Source: an uncultured Salinimicrobium sp.
GTDB lineage: Bacteria; Bacteroidota; Bacteroidia; Flavobacteriales; Flavobacteriaceae
Assembly: GCA_946887025.1 (NCBI GenBank)
Contig: CAMPJY010000082.1
Coordinates: 1 to 11,774, forward strand
Length of the DNA stretch: 11,774 nt
Direction of reading: 5' to 3'
Of this stretch, positions 1-7,448 are shown in pieces. The translations under genes and the position numbers were made by a program. The notes beneath the pieces were generated by a model. The model did not search any database. It was given only the letters and a program-made list of their open reading frames with translations, and was not told the origin of the DNA. The first letter of the stretch is position 1. Every line of letters starts with the position of its first letter.

Positions 1-2
1 GG

Positions 3-52
3 GGGAATCTGGAGATTCCCGCCCGGTTGCGCCAGATCTGGAGATCTGGCGC
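3..52. repeat. Paired TCTGGAGA hairpins (family A, copy 1)
   Basis: Two perfect hairpins stand side by side. The first has arms GGGAATCT (3-10) and AGATTCCC (13-20) around a GG loop. The second has 11-base arms (29-39 and 42-52, starting GCGCCAG) around another GG. Their centres are 29 bases apart. The same arrangement, with the joining text GCCCGGT and the trailing CGCAGCAG, recurs in reverse complement at 5257-5310, so this is a dispersed repeat and not chance. It lies about 30 bases beyond the stop codon of the minus-strand helicase gene, where it could shape the 3' end of that transcript. That role is inferred. The window edge may cut off a third hairpin seen in the other copies. Confidence 0.8.
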
Positions 53-80
53 AGCAGAGGCAGCGGAGGAGTTCGAAGGC

Positions 81-2402
81 CTAAAGCTGCTTCAGTTTGG
101 CAAACTTCAACAGTAGCTTCTTGATCCCACCATTCTCAAAATCGATCTCTGCCTTTTTATCCTGGCCTATGCCTTCTATCTTCAGCACCTTTCCTTTTCC
201 AAAACGCATATGTTCCACCATATCGCCTTCCTCCAGTTTCACGGAGGAGATCTCAGGTCTTTCCGGAGCTTCGGTGGTATCGGGTTTCAGCCTTCTTAAC
301 TTTCGCAGCTGGTCTTCGGAAGGTTTATGCGAAGGCGGCGGGGTGCCATTGGTGGGTTTCGTCTGGCGGAACTTGCTTTTGTCGACTTCCCCGAAAATAT
401 CGGTGTCGATGAGGGGCTTGTACTTGTAATCGTCCTGGGGCACCATATAATCGATGAATTTGTCATCGATCTCCCCGATGAAACGGCTGGGTTCCGCATC
501 GACCAGTTTCCCCCAACGGTAGCGGGAAAGGGTATAGGTGAGGTAGGCCTGTTTTTCAGCACGGGTAAGGGCCACGTAAAAGAGGCGACGTTCCTCCTCC
601 AGCTCCGCCCTGGTGTTCATGCTCATGGCGGAGGGGAACAGGTCCTCCTCCATCCCAACTATATACACGTAAGGGAATTCGAGTCCTTTTGCAAGGTGAA
701 TTGTCATCAGGGCCACACGGTCGTCATCGCCGCTGTCCTGATCCAGGTCGGTGGCCAGGGCCACGTCTTCCAGAAATTCGCTGAGGGAACCTGTGGCATC
801 CGCAATTTCCTGCTGCCCCTCCACGAAATCCCTGATTCCGTTAAGCAATTCCTCGATATTCTCAATTCGGGCGATCCCTTCGGGGGTGCCGTCTTTTTTC
901 AGCTCCTGCAGCAGGCCGGTCTTTTTGGCGACTGCTTCCGCCAGTTCGAAGGCATTGGCTGATTCGTTCATGATCTGGAAATGCTTGATCATGTTGACGA
1001 AATTCTCCAGTTTGTTTTTGGTGCCGGAGTTGATCTTCAGGTCAATCCGGTCTATATTCTCCATGACCTCGAAAATGGACCTTCCGTAGTGATTGGCGGC
1101 GATGGTAAGCCGATCAATGGTGGTCTGGCCTATTCCCCTGGCCGGATAGTTGATGACCCGTTTAAGGGCTTCCTCATCCTTGGGATTGGTGATAAGGCGC
1201 AGATAGGAAAGCACATCCTTGATCTCCTTGCGCTGGTAGAAGGACAGGCCTCCATAGATGCGATAGGGAATGTCTTTTTTCCGAAGCGCATCCTCCATGG
1301 CCCTGCTCTGGGCATTGGTACGATACAGGATGGCGAAATCGCTGTTTTTCATCTGCTTCTCCATCTGGTTTTCGAAAATGGAGCTGGCGACGAAGCGGCC
1401 TTCATCCCCATCGGTGATCAGGCGGTTGACAATGATCCGGGGGCCGTCATCATTGGCGGTCCAGACCACTTTTTCCAGCTTGGTCTTGTTCTTGTCGATG
1501 ATGGAGTTGGCGGCTTCCACGATATTTCTGGTGGAGCGGTAGTTCTGTTCCAGCCTGTACAGCTGCACTCCCTCGTAATCCTTCTGGAAATTCAGGATGT
1601 TATTGATATTGGCTCCGCGGAAGGCGTAGATACTCTGGGCATCATCCCCCACCACGCAGATATTCTGAAATTTATCGGAAAGTGCCTTTACTATCAGGTA
1701 TTGGGAATGGTTGGTATCCTGGTACTCGTCCACCAGGATGTACTGAAATCGCTGCTGGTACTTTTGAAGCACTTCAGGAAAGCGGTTCAGGAGCTCATTC
1801 GTTTTCAGGAGCAGGTCATCAAAATCCATGGCTCCGGCCTTAAAACAGCGATCCACATAATTCTTGTAGATCTCCCCCAGCCTGGGTTTCTTGGACATGG
1901 CGTCTGCCTCCTGGAGCTCGGGGTTCTGGAAATAGGCCTTTACTGTTATAAGACTGTTCTTATAAGAAGAAATGCGGGAATATACCTGCTTGTACTTGTA
2001 CACATCCTTATCGAGGCCCATTTCCTTAATGATGGCGGAAATAAGGCGCTGGGAATCCTGGGTGTCGTAAATGGTGAAATTGGAAGGGTATCCCAGTTTG
2101 TCGGCCTCGAACCTCAGCATCTTCGCAAAGATGGAGTGAAAGGTCCCCATCCAGAGATTTTTGGCCTCGCTGTTTCCCACGATCTGGGCAATCCTCGTTT
2201 TCATTTCCCGGGCGGCCTTATTGGTAAAGGTCAGGGAAAGTATATTGAAGGCGTCCACCCCCTGGCTCATCAGGTAGGCAATTCGGTAGGTAAGCACTCG
2301 GGTTTTTCCGGAGCCCGCCCCTGCGATCACGATCATAGGACCGTCTTTCTGCAGCACCGGGGCCCTCTGAGCATCATTTAATTCTGCTAAATATGATTCC
2401 AA
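81..2402 (-). CDS. uvrD/pcrA: UvrD/PcrA-type superfamily 1A DNA helicase
   Basis: A 773-residue ATP-dependent 3'-5' DNA helicase, the usual length for the UvrD/PcrA/Rep group. It is expected to unwind DNA in nucleotide excision and mismatch repair and to clear proteins from replication forks in the cytoplasm. Visible motifs in order: Walker A AGAGSGKT (27-34, Lys33), DEYQD Walker B (225-229), motif III GDDAQSIYAFRGA (252-264), motif IV QNYRST (286-291), motif V LMTIHLAKGLEF (565-576) and motif VI RRLFYVALTRAE (605-616). A linker rich in Pro and Lys (about 675-720) leads to a small C-terminal domain with GDMVEHMRFGKGKV (726-739), which resembles the Tudor-like domain that contacts RNA polymerase in PcrA. 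The start is TTG: the frame has a stop shortly upstream and no ATG between. The first residues (MESYLAELNDAQRAPV) match where these flavobacterial proteins normally begin. UvrD and PcrA cannot be told apart by motif alone. Transcribed alone. Confidence 0.96.
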   Translation of the reverse strand: MESYLAELNDAQRAPVLQKDGPMIVIAGAGSGKTRVLTYRIAYLMSQGVDAFNILSLTFTNKAAREMKTRIAQIVGNSEAKNLWMGTFHSIFAKMLRFEADKLGYPSNFTIYDTQDSQRLISAIIKEMGLDKDVYKYKQVYSRISSYKNSLITVKAYFQNPELQEADAMSKKPRLGEIYKNYVDRCFKAGAMDFDDLLLKTNELLNRFPEVLQKYQQRFQYILVDEYQDTNHSQYLIVKALSDKFQNICVVGDDAQSIYAFRGANINNILNFQKDYEGVQLYRLEQNYRSTRNIVEAANSIIDKNKTKLEKVVWTANDDGPRIIVNRLITDGDEGRFVASSIFENQMEKQMKNSDFAILYRTNAQSRAMEDALRKKDIPYRIYGGLSFYQRKEIKDVLSYLRLITNPKDEEALKRVINYPARGIGQTTIDRLTIAANHYGRSIFEVMENIDRIDLKINSGTKNKLENFVNMIKHFQIMNESANAFELAEAVAKKTGLLQELKKDGTPEGIARIENIEELLNGIRDFVEGQQEIADATGSLSEFLEDVALATDLDQDSGDDDRVALMTIHLAKGLEFPYVYIVGMEEDLFPSAMSMNTRAELEEERRLFYVALTRAEKQAYLTYTLSRYRWGKLVDAEPSRFIGEIDDKFIDYMVPQDDYKYKPLIDTDIFGEVDKSKFRQTKPTNGTPPPSHKPSEDQLRKLRRLKPDTTEAPERPEISSVKLEEGDMVEHMRFGKGKVLKIEGIGQDKKAEIDFENGGIKKLLLKFAKLKQL

Positions 2403-2406
2403 TTTT

Positions 2407-2412
2407 CTCCTT
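2407..2412 (-). promoter_or_regulatory. Shine-Dalgarno AAGGAG before the TTG start of uvrD/pcrA
   Basis: The minus strand reads AAGGAG, followed by four A residues and then the TTG start codon. Bacteroidota genes mostly lack such a site, and the other genes in this window show none. Here it supports the otherwise weak TTG as the true start. Confidence 0.6.
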
Positions 2413-2640
2413 CTTTTAAAGCCGTGAAATTAACCAAAATGAAAGGATTTTTATAGCTGAAATTTATTTTCTTTCATCGGGTTCCCCAGCTGAAAATATT
2501 TCCCCTTTCCTGTTTTTCAAATCCTCCATGTCGTTAGAAGGGAAGGGAAAATTAACGAAAATTAAGAATAATTAAAGCAGAATTGTATTTTGAACCCCCA
2601 GATTTTCTCTTATCACCTGTGGCACCAATTTATTTTTCAA

Positions 2641-2648
2641 TATCTTTA
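2641..2648 (+). promoter_or_regulatory. Possible -7 box for the 2675 operon
   Basis: TATCTTTA matches the Bacteroidota -7 consensus TAnnTTTG at all but the last base and sits 26 bases before the ATG at 2675. No clear TTG -33 partner is seen about 20 bases upstream. The rest of the 2403-2674 divergent spacer is AT-rich and shows no other supported feature. The best minus-strand candidate there, TCATTTTG at 2435-2442, has a mismatch at the key A. Confidence 0.35.
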
Positions 2649-2674
2649 AAAATAAAAGCTCTAAACCAACATTT

Positions 2675-4294
2675 ATGGAACAGTTATGGGATTTTCTGGG
2701 AAGCATTTCCTGGTGGATGTGGATACTAATATTTTTAATTGCGGTAGCCATTTATGACGTGTTCATCAACAAGAGGCATACAATTATGCACAATTTCCCA
2801 ATTGTGGGTCACCTTCGATATTTTCTTGAAAGCATTGGTCCTGAACTCAGACAGTATATAGTTGCGGGGAACAGGGAAGAGCTGCCATTCAACCGGGTGG
2901 AGCGGGGTTGGGTCTATGCTTCAGCCAAAAATCAGAATAATTACGAGGGCTTTGGAACAGACCAGGATATCTATAAGGTAAACTACATCTTCATCAATAA
3001 CGCCGTCATCCCTTTCCACGTTCCTGACGATCATCATTATAAAGTCGACCCCAACTTTCTGGCCTGTGCCAAGGTCATGGGGGCATATAACAAACGCAGG
3101 AGGCCCTACAGGCCGGCTTCGGTGATCAACGTATCTGCCATGAGCTTCGGATCTTTATCCGCAAAGGCCATTGAATCCCTTAACCGTGGCTGCAAAAAAT
3201 CCTACGCATACCACAACACCGGGGAAGGAGGTTTTTCCCCATATCACAAGACCGGAGCAGACAGTGTATTTCAGGTGGGGACTGGATATTTTGGGGTAAG
3301 GAATGAGGACGGCAGTTTCTCAATGAAGAAGATGGTGCAGATGTGTAAGGAAAACCCGCAGATACGTGCTATAGAGATCAAGCTGTCCCAGGGCGCCAAA
3401 CCCGGGAAGGGAGGGGTTCTTCCGGCTTCAAAAATAACACAGGAAATTTCCCAAATAAGGCATGTTCCCTTAGGTAAAGACGTACTCTCGCCTCCCAGCC
3501 ACAGCACCTTCAATAATATGGCAGGGCTGGTGGAATTTGTAGAAGCCATTGCAGAGGCTACAGGCCTGCCGGTGGGGATTAAGGCTGCCATTGGGAAACA
3601 GGGAGAATGGAAGGAACTGGCTGACATCATGAAAAAAACCAACCGGGGCCCTGATTTCATTTCTATTGACGGCGGGGAAGGCGGAACAGGAGCTGCGCCT
3701 CCGAGCTTCGCTGATCATGTGGCCCTGCCCTGGACCTATGGGTTTACGGATGTTTACAAGATCTTTCAGCAGCGGGGATTAACGGAAAGGATCGTGTGGA
3801 TAGGCAGCGGGAAACTTGGTTTTCCGGCCAAAGCGGCCATGGCCTTTGCGATGGGCTGTGATCTGATCAATGTGGCCCGCGAAGCCATGCTGGCTATTGG
3901 ATGTATCCAGGCCCAGGCCTGTCACCTCAACACCTGTCCTACGGGGGTTGCCACTCAAAGTAAATGGCTTCAGGCCGGATTAAACGTGGAAAACAAGTCG
4001 GAACGGGTGAATTATTACTTTACCAATTTCAGGAAAGAGCTTTTGGAAATAACCCATGCCTGCGGCTACGAGCATCCCTGCCAGTTTACCATGGACGATG
4101 TGGAGATCAACCTCGGCGACCGGCATATTGCAAAGACCCTTGCAGAAACTTTTATCTACAATAAAACAAAAGTTCCTTTCGATTCATTTGCTACTTTGGT
4201 GGGATGTCCTAATTTAGGCGGTGCTTATAATAAAGGAGAACCTGTTGATGTTAAAGAGGTAGAAACTGAGGATACTTCAGTCTCTGATCAATAG
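2675..4294 (+). CDS. Membrane-anchored FMN-binding glutamate synthase family protein
   Basis: A 539-residue protein related to the FMN-binding synthase domain of the large subunit of glutamate synthase. One hydrophobic span near the N terminus (about 13-30, WWMWILIFLIAVAIYDVF) should anchor it in the inner membrane, with the catalytic part probably in the cytoplasm. The flavin/phosphate-binding barrel is marked by NVSAMSFGSLS (152-162), NTGEGG (181-186) and SIDGGEGGTGAAP (330-342). Cys410, Cys416 and Cys421 (C-x5-C-x4-C, the last two in CHLNTCPTGVATQ) match the three ligands of the 3Fe-4S cluster of glutamate synthase. The N-terminal glutaminase domain and the C-terminal beta-helix domain of a true GltB are absent, so it cannot take ammonia from glutamine by itself. 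The real substrate and electron partner are unknown, and a GltB name would mislead. The gene is followed after 20 bases by a small membrane protein gene on the same strand, probably in one operon. Confidence 0.9.
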   Translation: MEQLWDFLGSISWWMWILIFLIAVAIYDVFINKRHTIMHNFPIVGHLRYFLESIGPELRQYIVAGNREELPFNRVERGWVYASAKNQNNYEGFGTDQDIYKVNYIFINNAVIPFHVPDDHHYKVDPNFLACAKVMGAYNKRRRPYRPASVINVSAMSFGSLSAKAIESLNRGCKKSYAYHNTGEGGFSPYHKTGADSVFQVGTGYFGVRNEDGSFSMKKMVQMCKENPQIRAIEIKLSQGAKPGKGGVLPASKITQEISQIRHVPLGKDVLSPPSHSTFNNMAGLVEFVEAIAEATGLPVGIKAAIGKQGEWKELADIMKKTNRGPDFISIDGGEGGTGAAPPSFADHVALPWTYGFTDVYKIFQQRGLTERIVWIGSGKLGFPAKAAMAFAMGCDLINVAREAMLAIGCIQAQACHLNTCPTGVATQSKWLQAGLNVENKSERVNYYFTNFRKELLEITHACGYEHPCQFTMDDVEINLGDRHIAKTLAETFIYNKTKVPFDSFATLVGCPNLGGAYNKGEPVDVKEVETEDTSVSDQ

Positions 4295-4314
4295 TTCCTT
4301 TCCAAACTAACCAT

Positions 4315-4836
4315 ATGATCGAGAGTAATTTATTACAGCTGTTTTTTTACCTTCTGCCGGCGCTGCTTGTTGGAGGTCTGGCTTTTTATTTTTTCAACCT
4401 TCACACCCGTAATGAGGAGCAGCGAAGAAAATTCCTTCTTCAGAAAGAAAACAGCAAACAGGCATTCCCGGTGCGAATGCAGGCCTATGAACGTATGGCC
4501 CTGTTCCTGGAACGAATCGCACCCGGAAGTTTACTGGTGAGGATCAGCCCTTATAATGACAAGAAAGAGGATTATACGGAGCTCCTGGTCAAGACCATCG
4601 AACAGGAATTTGAACACAACCTGGCGCAGCAGATCTATATGAGCGATGAATGCTGGAATGTGATAAAGGCCTCCAAAAACGCCACCATCAACAACCTGAG
4701 AAAAACGGCTGCGGATGAAGGGGTGGAGAATGTCAATGAATTCAGGAAGAAAGTTATTGCCAGTGTGCTGGACGGGGATTCCCCCAGCAGTACAGGACTG
4801 GCTTATATAAAAAGAGAGGTGAGCAGGCTCTGGTAG
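4315..4836 (+). CDS. Small single-span membrane protein (DUF7935-like)
   Basis: A 173-residue protein with one membrane span near the N terminus (about 9-28, LFFYLLPALLVGGLAFYFFN). A basic stretch follows (HTRNEEQRRKF, 30-40), which predicts an N-out, C-in orientation by the positive-inside rule. The remaining 130 residues are charged and mostly helical, with no catalytic motif I can recognise. It looks like a family widespread in flavobacteria that I recall as DUF7935; that name is from memory and unverified. The function is unknown. The ATG follows the stop of the FMN protein gene by 20 bases, so the two are probably co-transcribed, and the small protein could be a partner of the membrane-anchored flavoprotein. 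That link is inferred from position only. Its TAG stop lies one base before the repeat mosaic at 4838. Confidence 0.85.
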   Translation: MIESNLLQLFFYLLPALLVGGLAFYFFNLHTRNEEQRRKFLLQKENSKQAFPVRMQAYERMALFLERIAPGSLLVRISPYNDKKEDYTELLVKTIEQEFEHNLAQQIYMSDECWNVIKASKNATINNLRKTAADEGVENVNEFRKKVIASVLDGDSPSSTGLAYIKREVSRLW

Positions 4837-4837
4837 A

Positions 4838-4917
4838 GCGATAAATCGTGTAACTTCTTGCGGAGATTTCGGCAATCTGGAGATCGCCACCCTTTGGGTC
4901 CAAATCTGGAGATTCTG
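4838..4917. repeat. Three-hairpin family A unit, left end of intergenic mosaic
   Basis: Three hairpins lie in a row directly after the upstream stop codon. The first is GCGAT-AA-ATCGT (4838-4849, one G-T pair). The second has arms GGCAATCT and AGATCGCC (4871-4888) around GG, with one mismatch. The third is AATCT-GG-AGATT (4903-4914). The centres of the second and third are 29 bases apart, as in the copy at 3-52. The arms are more decayed than in the other copies. The order and spacing match the reverse complement of 5263-5337, so this unit and that one face each other in inverted orientation. Confidence 0.65.
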
Positions 4918-4992
4918 ACTAACGTCCAATAAGTTGGCCGAAGAAAATAATGGTTGTCAAATATGGATTTCACGTGGAGGAATTCTCATTTG

Positions 4993-5012
4993 CCGGAGCT
5001 TTCAAGCCCCGG
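4993..5012. repeat. Imperfect REP-like hairpin
   Basis: Arms CCGGAGCTT (4993-5001) and AAGCCCCGG (5004-5012) pair around a TC loop with one A-C mismatch. The core resembles the GGCTTTAGCC palindromes just downstream, and it may be a decayed member of the same family. Confidence 0.45.
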
Positions 5013-5034
5013 TCCCAAAATCCTTAATTGTTCA

Positions 5035-5079
5035 GGGCTTTAGCCCAATTTTGAGAAGATTACAATTGGGCTAAAGCCC
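5035..5079. repeat. Large inverted repeat of two REP-like palindromes
   Basis: Two perfect 16-base arms (5035-5050 and 5064-5079) are reverse complements separated by 13 bases. Each arm contains its own small palindrome, GGGCTTTAGCCC on the left and GGGCTAAAGCCC on the right. The stretch can therefore form either one long stem or two short hairpins. Paired inverted palindromes like these are the layout of REP/BIME elements that are moved by IS200-like RAYT transposases. No such transposase lies in this window. Confidence 0.75.
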
Positions 5080-5102
5080 AGTGAAGGGGTGCAATCACAG
5101 GT

Positions 5103-5122
5103 CCTCTGGCTGAAGCCAGAGG
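5103..5122. repeat. REP-like hairpin CCTCTGGC/GCCAGAGG
   Basis: A perfect 8-base stem, CCTCTGGC (5103-5110) with GCCAGAGG (5115-5122), closes a TGAA loop. The centre GGCTGAAGCC matches the core GGCTAAAGCC at 5069-5078 in the same orientation, making this a third member of the GGCTnnAGCC family. Confidence 0.7.
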
Positions 5123-5256
5123 CAATTCATTGTCCCAAACTAGTGATTCTGTTTAAAGTCAATTACGTTAGCGGAAGAAATTAAAGGAGTTTCTTCATAT
5201 GGGGAATTTGGACCAGCGAACGCTGTTGCTTGTGAGACTCAAATTTTGCGAAGCTG

Positions 5257-5337
5257 CTGCGCGTGATCTCCAGATCACAGCGCCACCGGGCGGGAATCTC
5301 CAGATTCCCGTGGCGGAGCCTGAATGCGATGAATCGC
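5257..5337. repeat. Three-hairpin family A unit, right end of mosaic
   Basis: Hairpins in order: GTGATCT-CC-AGATCAC (5263-5278); GGGAATCT-CC-AGATTCCC (5292-5309), extended by CGCCAC (5281-5286) pairing with GTGGCG (5310-5315); and GCGAT-GA-ATCGC (5326-5337). The centres of the first two are 30 bases apart. Read on the minus strand, this closely matches 3-60 (shared GGGAATCT, GCCCGGT, CGCAGCAG) and follows the same order as 4838-4917. It ends four bases before the stop codon of the M1 peptidase gene. Confidence 0.8.
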
Positions 5338-5341
5338 GTCA

Positions 5342-7444
5342 CTACTTAGAAAACAACTTTTCCAGATAATTCTTTTGGTTCTGTGGAAGATCCTCAATCA
5401 GGCTTTGAAATCTTTTAATGTATGCCGGATTTTCGAGCAGCTGCTTGATCATGTCCCTTGCAAAACTGCGGAACTGTCCCACATGATACTGGGAAGCCTG
5501 CAGCAGATCTTTCAGGTTCTGGTCACTAAAGGAATTCAGCTGAAAGAGATATTTAAACGCGTTCTCCCGGAGGAGGTAAGGATACTGAGTGGAGGTATAT
5601 CCTGATAATTCTGAATATACCTTAGCCTGGTCCCTTTCGTCATATTGCGGGGTGGCAAGATTCAGTGCCAGCCAGAGGGTCCGGATGTTTTTATCTGAAA
5701 ACCCATCCACTCCCTTCAGAGCATTCAGATATTTTTGACGCTCCTCCGGAAAATTCATCCACAGCCTGTAAAGTGCCGTTTCTTTGGTGAAATAAGACTC
5801 ATCCTTCAGAAAGGTCTCGAACTCGGCTTTCAGTTCCTCAGGGATCCGGATCATGGAAAGCGCAATGGCCTGCCGGACCAGGAGATTGTTGCTTTCGAAG
5901 GCTTTTTTATATAATTCAGTCGCCCTGGAAGGATCTTCGAGCGCCAATTGATGAACGACCTCCTGCCCTATGTAATCATTCACCGGGAAATCAAGGGCTG
6001 CGGACAATACTTCGGACTTTTCTGAAAGCGGAAGCGATTTTAATCCGGCGATGGACAGATAGCGGTTGATGAATTCAGATTTGCGAAGGGAGGCCAGGGC
6101 AGCGGTTCCCGGGAAAGCGGATTGTTTCAGCCATTGATCCACAAATCCTGAAAGGTCCTGCCCGCTGGCCTGTTCCATTTCTTCAATGAACTGCGGAATG
6201 CTGGCACTTGAATATTTATAATTTTCCAGATAATTTTTTACGCCTTTTTTAAAATCAGCTTCTCCTATCTGTTCCTTAAGCATATGAAGGGCCCAGGCGC
6301 CTTTTTGATAAAAAGTAAGAGAGCTGGCGTTGGGGTTCATGATGGATTCCCCCTTCCCTCTGTCGCTCAGCTCCTTGAGCTGTTCAGCGGTGCCGTACAA
6401 CTTCCAGTAATAATAATCCTCGCCAAAGATCTCCCTTTCGGCCAGCAGGGCGTAATAGGTAGCGAAGCCTTCCTGTAACCAGTGATGTTCCCCGGAGGCT
6501 GCCGTAACCAGGTTGCCGAACCATTGATGGGCCATTTCATGCGCATTGACCATAACATAGTTGCGGTCCACGAAACCTATGGAGTCGACCACGAAAATGT
6601 CAGAAAATATGGTGGCACCCGTATTCTCCATTCCGGAATACATGAAATCCCGCACCGGGATCTGCTTATAGTTCTGCCAGGGGAAGGCCACTCCCGTTTC
6701 TTTTTCCAGAAAATCCAGAATATCTATGGTATAGCGATAGGTCGGTTCCAGTTTTTCCTCGTCTCCGGGGTAGAAGTACAGGCTGACAGGCACATTTCCG
6801 GAAGTGGAGATCTCTTTTTTGTAATACTCCCCTGCAGCCACCGCAACCAGATAGCTGCTCATGGGTTTATCCATGTCAAATTCCCATCGGGTCTGCCCTT
6901 CCGCAGCAGGTTCTTTTTTCAGAAGTCTGCCATTGGAGATCACCTCCAGGTCCTCAGGGAACACAAAAGTCAGGTCAAATTCCAGCTTTTCAGAGGCATC
7001 GTCAAAACTTGGGAGCCAATGCGAATTCTCCTTCCCCTGGCCCTGAGTCCAGACCTGTGGCTTATATTCGGAGCCTGGGGGATTATCCCAGCCGATGAAA
7101 TACATCGCCTGTTTCGGGGTGGCAGTATACTCAAAGTTAAGCTGATTGTCTTTTGACATTTGAAAATCGGAGATCAGCCAGAGTTGTTCTCCATCGTTAT
7201 GGAAGTTGATCCTTCTATTGTTCAGGTTGACATTCCGGATGTCCATCCCCTGGGCGTCTATAGAAATAGAATCAGTTTCTGAGAGTACATCAAAATAATA
7301 TTCCACCTCCCCGGAGACTTTTTCCTCTGAAGGCTTTACTGTTACCCTGGCTTCCAGTCGGGTGAAATCGACTTCAGGGGTTTTCTGGGCCATAATAGGC
7401 GGGAATACTAACAGAAAAAAGCAGAATGCTGGCAGATACTTCAT
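5342..7444 (-). CDS. Exported M1-family zinc aminopeptidase
   Basis: A 700-residue metallopeptidase of family M1 (aminopeptidase N type), which removes N-terminal residues from peptides. A signal peptide is clear: MKYLPAFCFFLLVFPPIMAQ, with likely cleavage before Gln20, so the enzyme should act in the periplasm. After an N-terminal beta domain (about 25-210) come GMENTGA (271-277, the GxMEN substrate motif) and the zinc site HEMAH (302-306), with Glu325 in LQEGFATYY 18 residues further on: the HExxH-x18-E pattern. His302, His306 and Glu325 are the expected zinc ligands, Glu303 the catalytic base, and Tyr379 (FYQKGA) the transition-state tyrosine. The C-terminal half (about 440-700) is helical with repeats resembling the HEAT-like end domain of M1 enzymes. 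All catalytic residues are present. No type IX secretion tail is seen. It likely feeds on external peptides. The gene is monocistronic, with a good promoter directly upstream. Confidence 0.94.
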   Translation of the reverse strand: MKYLPAFCFFLLVFPPIMAQKTPEVDFTRLEARVTVKPSEEKVSGEVEYYFDVLSETDSISIDAQGMDIRNVNLNNRRINFHNDGEQLWLISDFQMSKDNQLNFEYTATPKQAMYFIGWDNPPGSEYKPQVWTQGQGKENSHWLPSFDDASEKLEFDLTFVFPEDLEVISNGRLLKKEPAAEGQTRWEFDMDKPMSSYLVAVAAGEYYKKEISTSGNVPVSLYFYPGDEEKLEPTYRYTIDILDFLEKETGVAFPWQNYKQIPVRDFMYSGMENTGATIFSDIFVVDSIGFVDRNYVMVNAHEMAHQWFGNLVTAASGEHHWLQEGFATYYALLAEREIFGEDYYYWKLYGTAEQLKELSDRGKGESIMNPNASSLTFYQKGAWALHMLKEQIGEADFKKGVKNYLENYKYSSASIPQFIEEMEQASGQDLSGFVDQWLKQSAFPGTAALASLRKSEFINRYLSIAGLKSLPLSEKSEVLSAALDFPVNDYIGQEVVHQLALEDPSRATELYKKAFESNNLLVRQAIALSMIRIPEELKAEFETFLKDESYFTKETALYRLWMNFPEERQKYLNALKGVDGFSDKNIRTLWLALNLATPQYDERDQAKVYSELSGYTSTQYPYLLRENAFKYLFQLNSFSDQNLKDLLQASQYHVGQFRSFARDMIKQLLENPAYIKRFQSLIEDLPQNQKNYLEKLFSK

Positions 7445-7448
7445 AAAT

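Larger units (their letters stand above)
4837..5341. other. Gene-free convergent gap filled with palindromic repeats
   Basis: These 505 bases separate two convergent genes and hold no credible coding region. At least nine small palindromes are visible: family A at both ends (4838-4917 and 5263-5337, inverted to each other) and a second, GGCTnnAGCC-based family in the middle (4993-5122). The mosaic spans almost exactly from one stop codon (4836) to the other (5342). The stretch 5123-5262 shows no hairpin I trust. No simple hairpin followed by a T run is present, so transcripts from both sides may end within these repeats. That is inference. Confidence 0.7.

Noticed and set aside
981..2381. Open plus-strand frame of 466 codons antisense to the helicase gene, and a 211-codon one at 327-962
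   Set aside because: Every helicase motif is on the minus strand. The antisense products show no domain, and such shadows are common opposite codon-biased genes.
2675..4294. Annotation as glutamate synthase large subunit GltB
   Set aside because: The protein is about one third of GltB length and lacks the glutaminase and C-terminal beta-helix domains.
4838..4849. Rho-independent terminator directly after the small membrane protein gene
   Set aside because: The stem is only five pairs including a G-T and no T run follows it.
4950..5027. Short open frame of 25 codons in the repeat mosaic
   Set aside because: It runs through the 4993-5012 hairpin, lacks a promoter or ribosome site, and has no recognisable product.
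4838..5337. CRISPR array
   Set aside because: The repeats are inverted palindromes of varying sequence at uneven distance, with no identical direct repeats or unique spacers and no cas genes.
5342..5600. Type IX secretion sorting domain at the end of the M1 peptidase
   Set aside because: The C terminus is helical and charged, with no beta-rich tail or typical sorting motif.
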